Positions 1 to 5,909 are shown, counted from the stretch's first letter. The stretch: DNA of 7,643 nt from Nitrosomonadales bacterium (GCA_016218465.1 JACREA010000175.1:1-7643), one strand, 5' to 3'. Translations and numbers: made by a program. The notes: generated by a model not told the origin, from the letters alone.

Positions 1-684
1 ATGCCATCAATCTCCATCGACTACGGCGTGCTGGAAAAGTCCGATCGTGTCTCGCTCATCCCCTGCGAAATCGGCTGGAACGACGTCGGCAGCTGGCAGG
101 CGGTGCATGAAATTTCTGCCAAGGACGAAAATGGCAATACCCTGCAAGGCAACGTCATAGCAGTGGATTGCAAAAACAGCCTTATCCGCGCCGAGAAAAG
201 GCTGGTCGCCGCCATCGGTGTAGAAGATTTATGCATCATCGAGACGTCCGATGCGGTGCTGATCTCGAAGAGCGGCCAGACCCAGCGCGTGCGCGAGGTG
301 GTGGACACGCTGCACGAGAAGGGTGCGACCGAGCATATCTACCATACCAAAGTGAATCGCCCTTGGGGCAACTACACCGTGCTGGAAGAAGACCCGGAAG
401 GATTCAAACTCAAGCGTATCGAAGTCGCGCCGGGCGCCAGGCTCAGCCTGCAAAGCCATGCGCAACGTTCCGAGCATAGGGTGGTGGTCTCCGGTACGGC
501 CACCGTCACCAACGGCAATGCAGTAATTACTGTACAGAAAAATCAGAGCACCTATATACCGATAGGCGCGAAGCATCGCTTGGAAAATCTGGGCGATGAA
601 CCGTTACATATCGTTGAAATTCAGGTTGGCGGCTACTTGGGCGAAGACGACATACAACGTTATGAAGATCATTACGGCAGATAA
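1..684 (+). CDS. manC: Mannose-1-phosphate guanylyltransferase / mannose-6-phosphate isomerase, C-terminal part (5' truncated by window)
   Basis: Cytoplasmic bifunctional enzyme that supplies GDP-mannose: it interconverts fructose-6-P and mannose-6-P (type II isomerase domain) and couples mannose-1-P to GTP. The visible 227 residues start inside the nucleotidyltransferase domain. SIDYGVLEKSD (about residues 5-15) and GWNDVGSW (about 25-32) are hallmark motifs of the ManC/AlgA family. From about residue 115 on (NRPWGNYTVLEE) there is the cupin isomerase domain, ending in the typical GGYLGEDDIQRYEDHYGR tail. Family members are about 470-480 residues, so roughly the first half lies upstream. The ATG at position 1 is an internal Met, not the true start. 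The cupin metal motif is unusual: it reads Q151-S-H153-A-Q155-R-S-E158-H159-R160, where the family usually has HxH before RxEHW, so one His and the Trp are replaced. The gene is followed after 30 nt by gmd, which uses its product. Confidence 0.95.
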   Translation: MPSISIDYGVLEKSDRVSLIPCEIGWNDVGSWQAVHEISAKDENGNTLQGNVIAVDCKNSLIRAEKRLVAAIGVEDLCIIETSDAVLISKSGQTQRVREVVDTLHEKGATEHIYHTKVNRPWGNYTVLEEDPEGFKLKRIEVAPGARLSLQSHAQRSEHRVVVSGTATVTNGNAVITVQKNQSTYIPIGAKHRLENLGDEPLHIVEIQVGGYLGEDDIQRYEDHYGR

Positions 685-714
685 CAATCAATTAAGCATT
701 AAGGAACTATTGAA

Positions 715-1854
715 ATGAGCCAAAAGAAAAAAGTCGCATTGATCACAGGCATTACCGGCCAAGACGGAGCCTATCTGGCCGAGCTATTGCTGAAGAAGGG
801 CTATATGGTGCATGGCGTAAAGCGCCGCTCGTCGCTGTTCAACACTGATCGCATCGATCATTTGTATCAAGATCCGCATGTCGACAATGCCATGTTCAAA
901 CTCCACTACGGCTACCTGACCGACTCTACCAACCTGATCCGCATCATCCAGCAAGTGCAACCGGACGAGATATACAACCTCGCCGCGATGAGCCATGTCG
1001 CCGTGTCGTTTGAGACACCGGAATACACTGCCAATGCCGATGGCATCGGCACCCTGCGTATCCTCGAAGCCATCCGCATCCTGGGCCTCGAGAAAAAGAC
1101 CCGTTTCTACCAGGCATCCACCTCCGAACTTTATGGATTGGTGCAGGAAACCCCGCAAAAAGAAACCACCCCGTTCTATCCGCGCAGCCCCTACGCCGTA
1201 GCCAAGATGTACGCCTACTGGATCACCGTCAACTACCGCGAAGCCTATGGCATCTATGCCTGCAACGGTATCCTGTTTAACCACGAAAGCCCAATCCGTG
1301 GCGAAACCTTCGTCACCCGCAAGATCACCCGCGCGCTGGCGCGCATCAAACTCGGTCTGCAAGACTGCCTGTATCTCGGCAATATGGATTCCCTGCGTGA
1401 CTGGGGCCACGCCAAAGACTATGTCGAAATGCAATGGTTGATGCTGCAACAAGACCACCCTGAAGACTTCGTCATTGCCACAGGCGTTCAATACAGCGTA
1501 CGTGACTTCGTCAATGTTGCCGCTAAGGAACTCGGCATGAACATTCGTTGGGAAGGTGCCGGCGTTGACGAGAAGGGCTACCTGCTCCCCTCCCCCGCTT
1601 GCGGGGGAGGGGTTGGGGGAGAGGGGTGCGGCAATGGCAAATGCATCGTTCAAGTCGATCCGCGCTACTTCCGCCCCACCGAAGTCGAAACATTGTTGGG
1701 CGATGCCAGCAAAGCTAAAAACAAACTTGGCTGGATACCCAAGATCAGCTTTAATGAACTGGTGAGTGAGATGGTGCGCGAAGATCTCAAGAGTGCAGAA
1801 CGCGACGAGCTGGTGAAGAAGCACGGTTACAAAGCTATGGATTACCACGAGTGA
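715..1854 (+). CDS. gmd: GDP-mannose 4,6-dehydratase with a repeat-encoded insertion
   Basis: Converts GDP-D-mannose to GDP-4-keto-6-deoxy-D-mannose, the first step to GDP-L-fucose and related 6-deoxy sugars. It is a cytoplasmic extended SDR enzyme. The Rossmann NADP motif GITGQDG is at residues 12-18, and the RR motif (KRRSS) typical of Gmd is near 37. Catalytic T136 and E138 (STSELYG) and Y160/K164 (YAVAK) are all present. The C-terminal PRYFRPTEVETLLGD motif and the DYHE end are also typical. The start has AAGGA at 701-705, 9 nt upstream. At 379 residues it is slightly longer than usual. Residues about 291-305 (LPSPACGGGVGGEG) are encoded by a GC-rich palindromic repeat (1585-1628) inserted in frame in the loop between GVDEKGY and CIVQVDPRYFRP. 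The catalytic core is intact, so activity is plausible. It is normally adjacent to fcl; here an ORF6N gene separates them. Confidence 0.97.
   Translation: MSQKKKVALITGITGQDGAYLAELLLKKGYMVHGVKRRSSLFNTDRIDHLYQDPHVDNAMFKLHYGYLTDSTNLIRIIQQVQPDEIYNLAAMSHVAVSFETPEYTANADGIGTLRILEAIRILGLEKKTRFYQASTSELYGLVQETPQKETTPFYPRSPYAVAKMYAYWITVNYREAYGIYACNGILFNHESPIRGETFVTRKITRALARIKLGLQDCLYLGNMDSLRDWGHAKDYVEMQWLMLQQDHPEDFVIATGVQYSVRDFVNVAAKELGMNIRWEGAGVDEKGYLLPSPACGGGVGGEGCGNGKCIVQVDPRYFRPTEVETLLGDASKAKNKLGWIPKISFNELVSEMVREDLKSAERDELVKKHGYKAMDYHE
1585..1628 (+). repeat. GC-rich palindromic repeat, copy 1, inside gmd
   Basis: 44-bp element with a 12-bp perfect inverted repeat: CCCCTCCCCCGC at 1587-1598 and its complement at 1601-1612. 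It is followed by the G-rich tail TTGGGGGAGAGGGGTG. It matches copy 2 (6298-6341) at 38 of 44 positions, counted by eye, and resembles copy 3 (6880-6923). It is read in frame as LPSPACGGGVGGEG. The hairpin-plus-G-rich-tail form resembles REP-like elements that are widespread between genes in proteobacteria. No mobilising enzyme is seen in the window. Confidence 0.9.
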
Positions 1855-1862
1855 TGTTGTAG

Positions 1863-1956
1863 GTCGGACTGTGTCAACTTTGCATGAGCGAAGCGAAGTG
1901 GCAAATTGCCTGTCTTTGTTATTAATCCGACAAACGAACATGCAGGGATAAATCCC
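1863..1956. repeat. Intergenic inverted-repeat segment after gmd
   Basis: The gap between gmd and the ORF6N gene (1855-2014) holds several short dyads. GTCGGA (1863-1868) faces TCCGAC (1926-1931). Between them TTTGC (1879-1883) faces GCAAA (1901-1905) around a GAGCGAAGCGAAG tract. GGGAT/ATCCC (1945-1949/1952-1956) flank AA. The pattern GTAGGTCGGA...GCGAAGCG...ATCCGACAAAC resembles a common interspersed intergenic repeat of proteobacteria. No terminator T-run and no convincing promoter was found here. Confidence 0.5.
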
Positions 1957-2002
1957 GGCTTACAGGGGGATGTGTAAGTCAGGTCTTGGTCCGATGAAAT
2001 AT

Positions 2003-2007
2003 GGAAG
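2003..2007 (+). promoter_or_regulatory. Ribosome binding site that sets the ORF6N gene start
   Basis: GGAAG lies 7 nt before the ATG at 2015. The upstream in-frame ATGs at 1970 and 1994 lack a comparable site, and the residues they would add do not look like the family. The start at 2015 is therefore preferred. Confidence 0.6.
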
Positions 2008-2014
2008 TGCTGAA

Positions 2015-2563
2015 ATGAGCGATATTGTTAAGATTGAAAACCTGAAAGACATGATCATCGAGATCAGAGAACATAATGTTCTGCTTGATAGCGATGTAGC
2101 CCACCTTTATGGAGTTGAAACCAAGCGTATCAATGAGGCGGTAAAAAACAATCCTGACAAATTCCCGCAAGACTACATGTTCGAAATCAGCAAGGACGAG
2201 TTTGCCGATTTGCGGTCGAAAATTTCGACCACAAAATTTGCCAAGACGAGGGTCGCTCCGAAGGCATTTACTGAAAAAGGCCTATACATGCTTGCTACCA
2301 TTTTGCGAAGCAAGCAGGCCGTAGAAGCCACCTTTGTCATCATCGAAACTTTCACCAAGATTCGCGAACTATCAAGAAGTGTAAAAGAGCTCTCGACCAT
2401 ACAAGACAAATCACAGCAAAAAGCACTGATGAAACGTAGCGGTGAATTGATCGCCGAAATTCTGGATGGCGATTTACAAACCAGTGATGCAGAAACATCC
2501 ATTGAGCTGAACTTTGCAGTCCTAAAGTTTAAGCACACCATAAAAAAGAGCCACAAGAAATGA
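2015..2563 (+). CDS. ORF6N-domain (KilA-N-like) putative DNA-binding protein
   Basis: Small protein of 182 residues from the ATG at 2015 (RBS GGAAG at 2003-2007). Residues about 5-95 look like the ORF6N domain, first known from phage and large DNA virus proteins and common as single genes in bacteria. Supporting motifs are the N-terminal VLLDSDVAHLYGVETKRINE, then NPDKFPQDYMFEI, LRSKIS, and KAFTEKGLYMLATIL. The C-terminal half is charged and probably helical (about residues 100-140); I recognise no domain in it. The domain is believed to bind DNA, but the cellular role is unknown. The gene has lower GC and plainer codons than its neighbours, which suggests separate origin. It sits between gmd and fcl, and its TGA overlaps the fcl ATG by 4 bp (ATGA), so fcl translation may depend on it. 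It is not part of the sugar pathway. Phage relic or stand-alone regulator are both possible. Confidence 0.85.
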   Translation: MSDIVKIENLKDMIIEIREHNVLLDSDVAHLYGVETKRINEAVKNNPDKFPQDYMFEISKDEFADLRSKISTTKFAKTRVAPKAFTEKGLYMLATILRSKQAVEATFVIIETFTKIRELSRSVKELSTIQDKSQQKALMKRSGELIAEILDGDLQTSDAETSIELNFAVLKFKHTIKKSHKK

Positions 2564-3531
2564 ATCACAGCTCTAAAATTTACGTTGCCGGCCATCGCGG
2601 CCTGGTTGGCTCGGCCCTGATGCGGCAACTGCAAGCGAAGGGTTACAGCAACCTCGTTACGCGCACCCATGCCGAGCTGGATCTGACTAACCAGGCCGAC
2701 GTGCGCGATTTCTTTGCTGCAGAAAAGCCCGAGTACGTCCTGCTGGCCGCGGCCAAGGTGGGCGGCATCCACGCCAACAACATCTATCCGGCGGAATTCA
2801 TCCAGCAGAACCTGGCAATCCAGACCAACGTCATTCACGAAGCCTGGCGCAACAACGTCAGGCGGCTGCTGTTCCTCGGTTCGTCTTGCATCTACCCGAA
2901 GGATTGTCCTCAGCCGATCAAGGAAGAATACCTGCTCACCGGCCCGCTGGAACCGACCAACCGGCCTTATGCGCTGGCCAAGATCGCAGGCATTGAGATG
3001 TGCTGGTCATACAACCGCCAGTACGGTACCAAATACATCGCCGCCATGCCGACCAACCTTTATGGGCCGGGTGATAATTACGACCTGAACAACTCCCATG
3101 TATTGCCGGCACTGATTCGCAAGATGCACGAAGCCAAACAGCGTGGCGACAAGGAAGTAGTGGTGTGGGGCACCGGTACACCGCGCCGCGAGTTCCTGTA
3201 CAGCGACGACATGGCGGAGGCATGCATCTACTTATTGGAACAGGACGAGCTGCTGCAAACGCTGTTTAACGACAAACAGCCGCCGCTGGTGAACGTGGGT
3301 AGCGGGGAAGATCTGACCATCCATGAGTTGGCAGAGCTGGTCAAAGAAAAGGTCGGTTTTGCGGGCAATCTTGCTTTCGATACATCCAAACCTGACGGAA
3401 CGATAAGGAAGCTGATGGATGTGAGCAAGCTAAGCCAAATGGGCTGGAAGGCGACAACTTTACTGCGGGACGGTTTGCTGATGGCCTATGCAGATTGCCG
3501 ACAGCAAATCTCTACAGCAAGGTTACAGTAG
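2560..3531 (+). CDS. fcl: GDP-L-fucose synthase (GDP-4-keto-6-deoxymannose 3,5-epimerase/4-reductase)
   Basis: Epimerises and reduces the Gmd product to GDP-L-fucose using NADPH in the cytoplasm. The 323-residue length matches the family. Residues 11-17 are GHRGLVG, the NADP-binding motif. AAAKVGGIHANN follows near residue 63. Catalytic S108/S109-C110 (SSCIYP), Y137 and K141 (YALAK) and H180 (NSHVLP) correspond to the known active-site set of E. coli Fcl. RREFLYSDDMAEA and NVGSGED are typical C-terminal motifs. The ATG overlaps the stop of the ORF6N gene by 4 bp; only a weak AGAG (2547-2550) precedes it, which fits translational coupling. The next sugar gene follows after 25 nt. No anomaly was seen in the protein. 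Confidence 0.97.
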   Translation: MNHSSKIYVAGHRGLVGSALMRQLQAKGYSNLVTRTHAELDLTNQADVRDFFAAEKPEYVLLAAAKVGGIHANNIYPAEFIQQNLAIQTNVIHEAWRNNVRRLLFLGSSCIYPKDCPQPIKEEYLLTGPLEPTNRPYALAKIAGIEMCWSYNRQYGTKYIAAMPTNLYGPGDNYDLNNSHVLPALIRKMHEAKQRGDKEVVVWGTGTPRREFLYSDDMAEACIYLLEQDELLQTLFNDKQPPLVNVGSGEDLTIHELAELVKEKVGFAGNLAFDTSKPDGTIRKLMDVSKLSQMGWKATTLLRDGLLMAYADCRQQISTARLQ

Positions 3532-3556
3532 TATTTTTAATTCGGAGAAAATATAA

Positions 3557-4846
3557 ATGACTCAACCCACCATCGCCATCGTCGGCCTCGGCTATGTCGG
3601 CCTTCCACTCGCAGTGGAATTCGGCAAGCAATACAAAACCATCGGCTACGACCTTTCCGAAGCCAAGATCGCCAGTTACAAGAACTATTGTGATCCCACA
3701 GGCGAAGTCAGCACGGAAGACCTGAAGGCTGCAACCTTGCTTACCGTCTCTACCGACCCTGCCAGCCTTGGCAAGGCTGACATGATAATTGTCGCCGTAC
3801 CCACCCCCGTTGACGATGCACATATTCCTGACTTCTCTCCATTGGTGGGATCCAGCACCACTGTGGGCAAGTACATGAAGAAAGGCGCCATTGTGGTATA
3901 TGAATCTACCGTCTACCCTGGCGCTACCGAAGAGGTATGCATCCCCCTTCTGGAGAAACATTCCGGCATGAAATGGAAGCAAGGCTTCCACGTGGGCTAC
4001 TCCCCCGAGCGGGTCAACCCAGGCGACAAAGAACGCACCATCACCAAGATCGTCAAAGTCGTCTCCGGCGATAATGAAGCTACCCTCAAGACCGTGGGTG
4101 ATCTCTACGCCTCGGTCATCACCGCCGGCGTGCACCGGGCATCCTCCATCAAGGTGGCAGAGGCTGCCAAGGTCATTGAGAACACCCAGCGCGACCTCAA
4201 CATCGCCTTGATGAATGAACTGGCACTGATCTTCGACAAGATCGGTATCGACACGCTGGAAGTCTTGCAGGCGGCCGGAACCAAGTGGAACTTCCTGCCC
4301 TTCCGCCCCGGCTTGGTGGGCGGCCACTTCATTGGTGTTGATCCCTATTATCTCACCCACAAGGCCGAGATGCTTGGTTATCACCCGCAGGTCATTCTTG
4401 CCGGACGTCGCATCAACGATGGGATGGCTGCTTATGTTGCCCAGCAGACCATCAAGCAAATGATTCACAACGGCGGCAACGTCAAGGGCGCCAAGGTCAT
4501 CGTTCTGGGACTCACTTTCAAGGAAAACTGCCCGGATCTGCGCAACTCCAAAGTGGCGGACGTAGTGAAGGAATTGCAGGATTTCGGCTGCGAGGTTAGC
4601 GTACACGACCCCATCGCTGACTCGGCGGAGGCTGTACACGAATACGGTATCAACCTGACACCTTGGGAGAAGTTGCCCGAACAGGCCGATGCCATTGTCG
4701 CAGCGGTTTCGCACACCGAATACACCAGTCAACCGGTATTTCAATTATTGGCCAAGTTGAAATCCGGCGGGGTCTTCATCGATATCAAGTCGGTCTATCA
4801 GCAAGAATTGATCGAGGCGGCAGGATACAAACTGTGGCGGTTGTAA
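3557..4846 (+). CDS. tviB: UDP-N-acetylhexosamine 6-dehydrogenase, TviB/WbpO family, catalytic Cys replaced by Phe
   Basis: Family members oxidise C6 of UDP-GlcNAc or UDP-GalNAc twice with NAD to give the uronic acid (UDP-GlcNAcA or UDP-GalNAcA) for O-antigen or capsule. The 429 residues are full length. The NAD motif GLGYVGLP is at 10-17. YESTVYPGATEE lies near 115 and GYSPERVNPGDK near 145. Catalytic K205 and N209 are in EAAKVIENTQRDLN. The C-terminal UDP-binding domain has LGLTFKENCPDLRNSK. The active-site loop reads GGHFIGVDPYYLT: F258 (TTC, 4328-4330) stands where the family has the thiolate Cys (GGHCIGVDP); the Asp four residues later (D262) is kept. Without Cys the second oxidation should fail, so the enzyme may be dead, altered, or the base may be an error. 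GGAG at 3544-3547 precedes the start. Substrate (GlcNAc versus GalNAc) cannot be decided from sequence alone. Confidence 0.92.
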   Translation: MTQPTIAIVGLGYVGLPLAVEFGKQYKTIGYDLSEAKIASYKNYCDPTGEVSTEDLKAATLLTVSTDPASLGKADMIIVAVPTPVDDAHIPDFSPLVGSSTTVGKYMKKGAIVVYESTVYPGATEEVCIPLLEKHSGMKWKQGFHVGYSPERVNPGDKERTITKIVKVVSGDNEATLKTVGDLYASVITAGVHRASSIKVAEAAKVIENTQRDLNIALMNELALIFDKIGIDTLEVLQAAGTKWNFLPFRPGLVGGHFIGVDPYYLTHKAEMLGYHPQVILAGRRINDGMAAYVAQQTIKQMIHNGGNVKGAKVIVLGLTFKENCPDLRNSKVADVVKELQDFGCEVSVHDPIADSAEAVHEYGINLTPWEKLPEQADAIVAAVSHTEYTSQPVFQLLAKLKSGGVFIDIKSVYQQELIEAAGYKLWRL

Positions 4847-4872
4847 CGAGTGTTATTGCAAGTCATGTAAAA

Positions 4873-4909
4873 GCGAGCCAGGCTCGCGATTAGTTGACAT
4901 GTCGCGAGC
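4873..4909. repeat. Three-arm set of alternative hairpins
   Basis: Just downstream of the dehydrogenase stop lie three complementary arms. Arm A is GCGAGCC (4873-4879), arm B is GGCTCGCGA (4881-4889) and arm C is TCGCGAGC (4902-4909). B can pair with A (7 bp, almost no loop) or with C (8 bp, 12-nt loop). The A-B pairing is an unlikely RNA hairpin because of its 1-nt loop, so B-C is favoured as a stem. No T-run follows directly; an A-run (4915-4921) comes soon after. It may be a weak 3' end structure for the dehydrogenase transcript or a DNA palindrome. Confidence 0.6.
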
Positions 4910-4929
4910 ATGGTAAAAAAATGAGCGGG

Positions 4930-4962
4930 TGCATTGAAGTCGAAGTTTTCGACTTCAATGCA
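4930..4962. promoter_or_regulatory. 15-bp perfect inverted repeat, candidate operator of the antitoxin-toxin pair
   Basis: TGCATTGAAGTCGAA (4930-4944) and its exact complement (4948-4962) flank a 3-nt centre. No T-run follows on the + strand, so it is not a classical terminator in that direction. Its right arm covers the candidate -35 box of the promoter in front of the UPF0175 gene. That is the expected place for an autoregulatory antitoxin to bind. The operator role is inferred from position and symmetry only. Confidence 0.55.
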
Positions 4963-4977
4963 GGAATGAAATATGAT
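4949..4977 (+). promoter_or_regulatory. Candidate sigma-70 promoter for the antitoxin-toxin pair
   Basis: TCGACT (4949-4954, 4 of 6 to TTGACA) and TATGAT (4972-4977, 5 of 6 to TATAAT) are separated by 17 nt, which predicts a start near 4984 and a leader of about 25 nt. An alternative is the exact TTGACA at 4894-4899 with a poor -10 (AAAAAT at 4917-4922). Confidence 0.4.
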
Positions 4978-5008
4978 GCAACAAAGGTGAAATACAGGGG
5001 AATCCATC

Positions 5009-5257
5009 ATGCAAATACTAGTTGAAGTTCCAGCCAGCCTGCCTGACGCAATTCAGTGCACGCCGCAACAGTTTATCCAAGAGGCGAAGTTGGCAATGGG
5101 CATCAAGCTATTTGAAATGAAGCGTCTATCATCGGGTATGGCCGCATCGCTTGTCGGAATGAGTCGAGTGCAATTTCTTGGGGAATTGCATCGGTATGGC
5201 GTTGCCGTGATTAATCTTGATGATGACGAAATTGCAGAGGACATCACCAATGCCTGA
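5009..5257 (+). CDS. UPF0175-family small protein, probable antitoxin
   Basis: 82-residue protein that resembles the UPF0175 family: MQILVEVPASLPDA at the start, then AKLAMGIKLFEMKRLSSGMAASLVGMSRVQFLGELHRYGV, the small helix-turn-helix-like core, and an acidic C-terminus (DDDEIAED). Members are usually found directly upstream of DUF3368/PIN-type genes, as here, and are taken to be antitoxins that also bind their own promoter. The start is set by GGGGA (4997-5001), 7 nt before the ATG. The stop overlaps the start of the next gene by 8 bp (5250-5257), the usual coupling of such pairs. A 15-bp inverted repeat in the promoter region is the candidate binding site. The partner toxin is frameshifted, so this gene may be an orphan. 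It has no evident role in sugar metabolism. Confidence 0.85.
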   Translation: MQILVEVPASLPDAIQCTPQQFIQEAKLAMGIKLFEMKRLSSGMAASLVGMSRVQFLGELHRYGVAVINLDDDEIAEDITNA

Positions 5258-5823
5258 TAGAAGCAAGATCATTGTCACTAACACTACACCGCTCATCGCA
5301 CTAACCGCAGCAACTGGAAACCTTGACATACTTCGCCAGCTGTATACGCGCGTGGTCGTCCCTTATGAGGTTGCAGCAGAAATCAAGGCTGGTGGAAAAG
5401 AAGCCTTTGGCCTGGATGTGTTTGAACAGACATCGTGGTTGGAGATCAGACACAGTCCGGTGGAGTTGCCTCCCTATCTGCAAAATTCGCTTGATCGAGG
5501 CGAAGCTTCAGTCATACAAACCGCATTACAAGAAGGAATTGAGCTGGTTTGTATTGATGAAGTAGCAGGTCGAAGAATCACGACTTTCCAAACTAAGACT
5601 CACCGGCTCGATTGGCATCCTGCTGAAAGCCAAGTCTATGGGATACCAGCTTTCAATTCCAGACGCATTAAACAGGATGCGTGCCCGTGGCATCTGGCTT
5701 AGCGAAGGAGTTGTTCGTTTTGCGTTAGAGCGCAGTCAGCAACAGCAAACAAACAAGAAACAGAAGGGAACCTCGAAAAACCCGTCATTCCGGCGAAGGC
5801 CGGAATCCAGCCTGTTAATTTAA
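5250..5823 (+). pseudogene. DUF3368 / PIN-domain-like toxin gene, frameshifted near 5580
   Basis: The reading frame from the ATG at 5250 gives NTTPLIALTAATGNLDILRQ, then VVVPYEVAAEI, SLDRGEASVIQTAL and CIDEVAGRRI, the ordered motifs of DUF3368 proteins (PIN-like ribonuclease fold). After codon 110 (5577-5579) homology leaves this frame; the open frame runs on to a stop at 5700-5702 with unrelated residues. The expected continuation (RLSKLRLTGSIGILLKAK, then MRARGIWLSEGVV) appears one base later, from 5581 to the TAA at 5821-5823. A 1-nt insertion or 2-nt loss near 5580 explains this. No slippery heptamer is visible, so programmed frameshifting is unlikely. The last ~19 codons of the restored frame come from a palindromic element (5765-5876), which also supplies the stop. 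Toxin activity is probably lost, unless the shift is a sequencing error. Confidence 0.8.
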
Positions 5824-5876
5824 CTGGACACCGGCCTTCGTTGTTGTGACGAAATAAAGATTTTTCGAGGCACCCT
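5765..5876. repeat. ~112-bp long imperfect palindrome (MITE-like or paired interspersed repeat)
   Basis: Outer arms AGGGnnCCTCGAAAAA (5765-5780) and the complement (5861-5876) match at 14 of 16 positions, with a perfect 10-bp core. Inner arms 5794-5810 and 5824-5840 match at 15 of 17 around CCGGCCTTCG. The left half holds its own hairpin ATTCCGGC-GAAG-GCCGGAAT (5787-5806), part of a CGTCATTCCGGCGAAGGCC-type unit that is common between genes in many proteobacteria; the right half is a degenerate inverted copy. The whole can fold as one long hairpin. It has no coding capacity of its own, so any mobility would need a transposase in trans. Confidence 0.75.
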
Positions 5877-5882
5877 GAAATA

Positions 5883-5909
5883 TTAAAGGGGTCGTATCGA
5901 CCCCTTTAA
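5883..5909. terminator. 12-bp perfect hairpin, possible bidirectional terminator
   Basis: TTAAAGGGGTCG (5883-5894), loop TAT, and its exact complement (5898-5909). The stem ends in CCCCTTTAA on either strand, so the U-rich part is within the stem rather than after it; as a terminator it is weak. It lies between the toxin remnant and the epimerase gene. The remaining bases to 5998 are AT-rich (T7 at 5959-5965) with a TGTAAT at 5954-5959 that might be a -10 box, but no good -35 box was found. Confidence 0.4.

Noticed and set aside
1..3. ATG at position 1 as the start of manC
   Set aside because: The residues around it match the middle of the ManC nucleotidyltransferase domain. The gene simply enters from outside the window.
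521..532. 12-bp palindrome CAGTAATTACTG inside manC
   Set aside because: It is within conserved coding sequence, has no second copy noticed in the window and no regulatory context; likely chance.
784..1941. 385-codon open frame on the - strand opposite gmd
   Set aside because: Shadow of a strongly codon-biased real gene. It has no recognisable domain, while the + strand has every Gmd motif.
3512..4744. 410-codon open frame on the - strand opposite the dehydrogenase
   Set aside because: Same reason: it mirrors the coding bias of the + strand gene, and its translation is low-complexity and lacks family motifs.
5574..5590. Programmed ribosomal frameshift in the toxin gene
   Set aside because: There is no slippery heptamer, Shine-Dalgarno-like stimulator or close downstream pseudoknot. 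Simple mutation or sequence error explains it.
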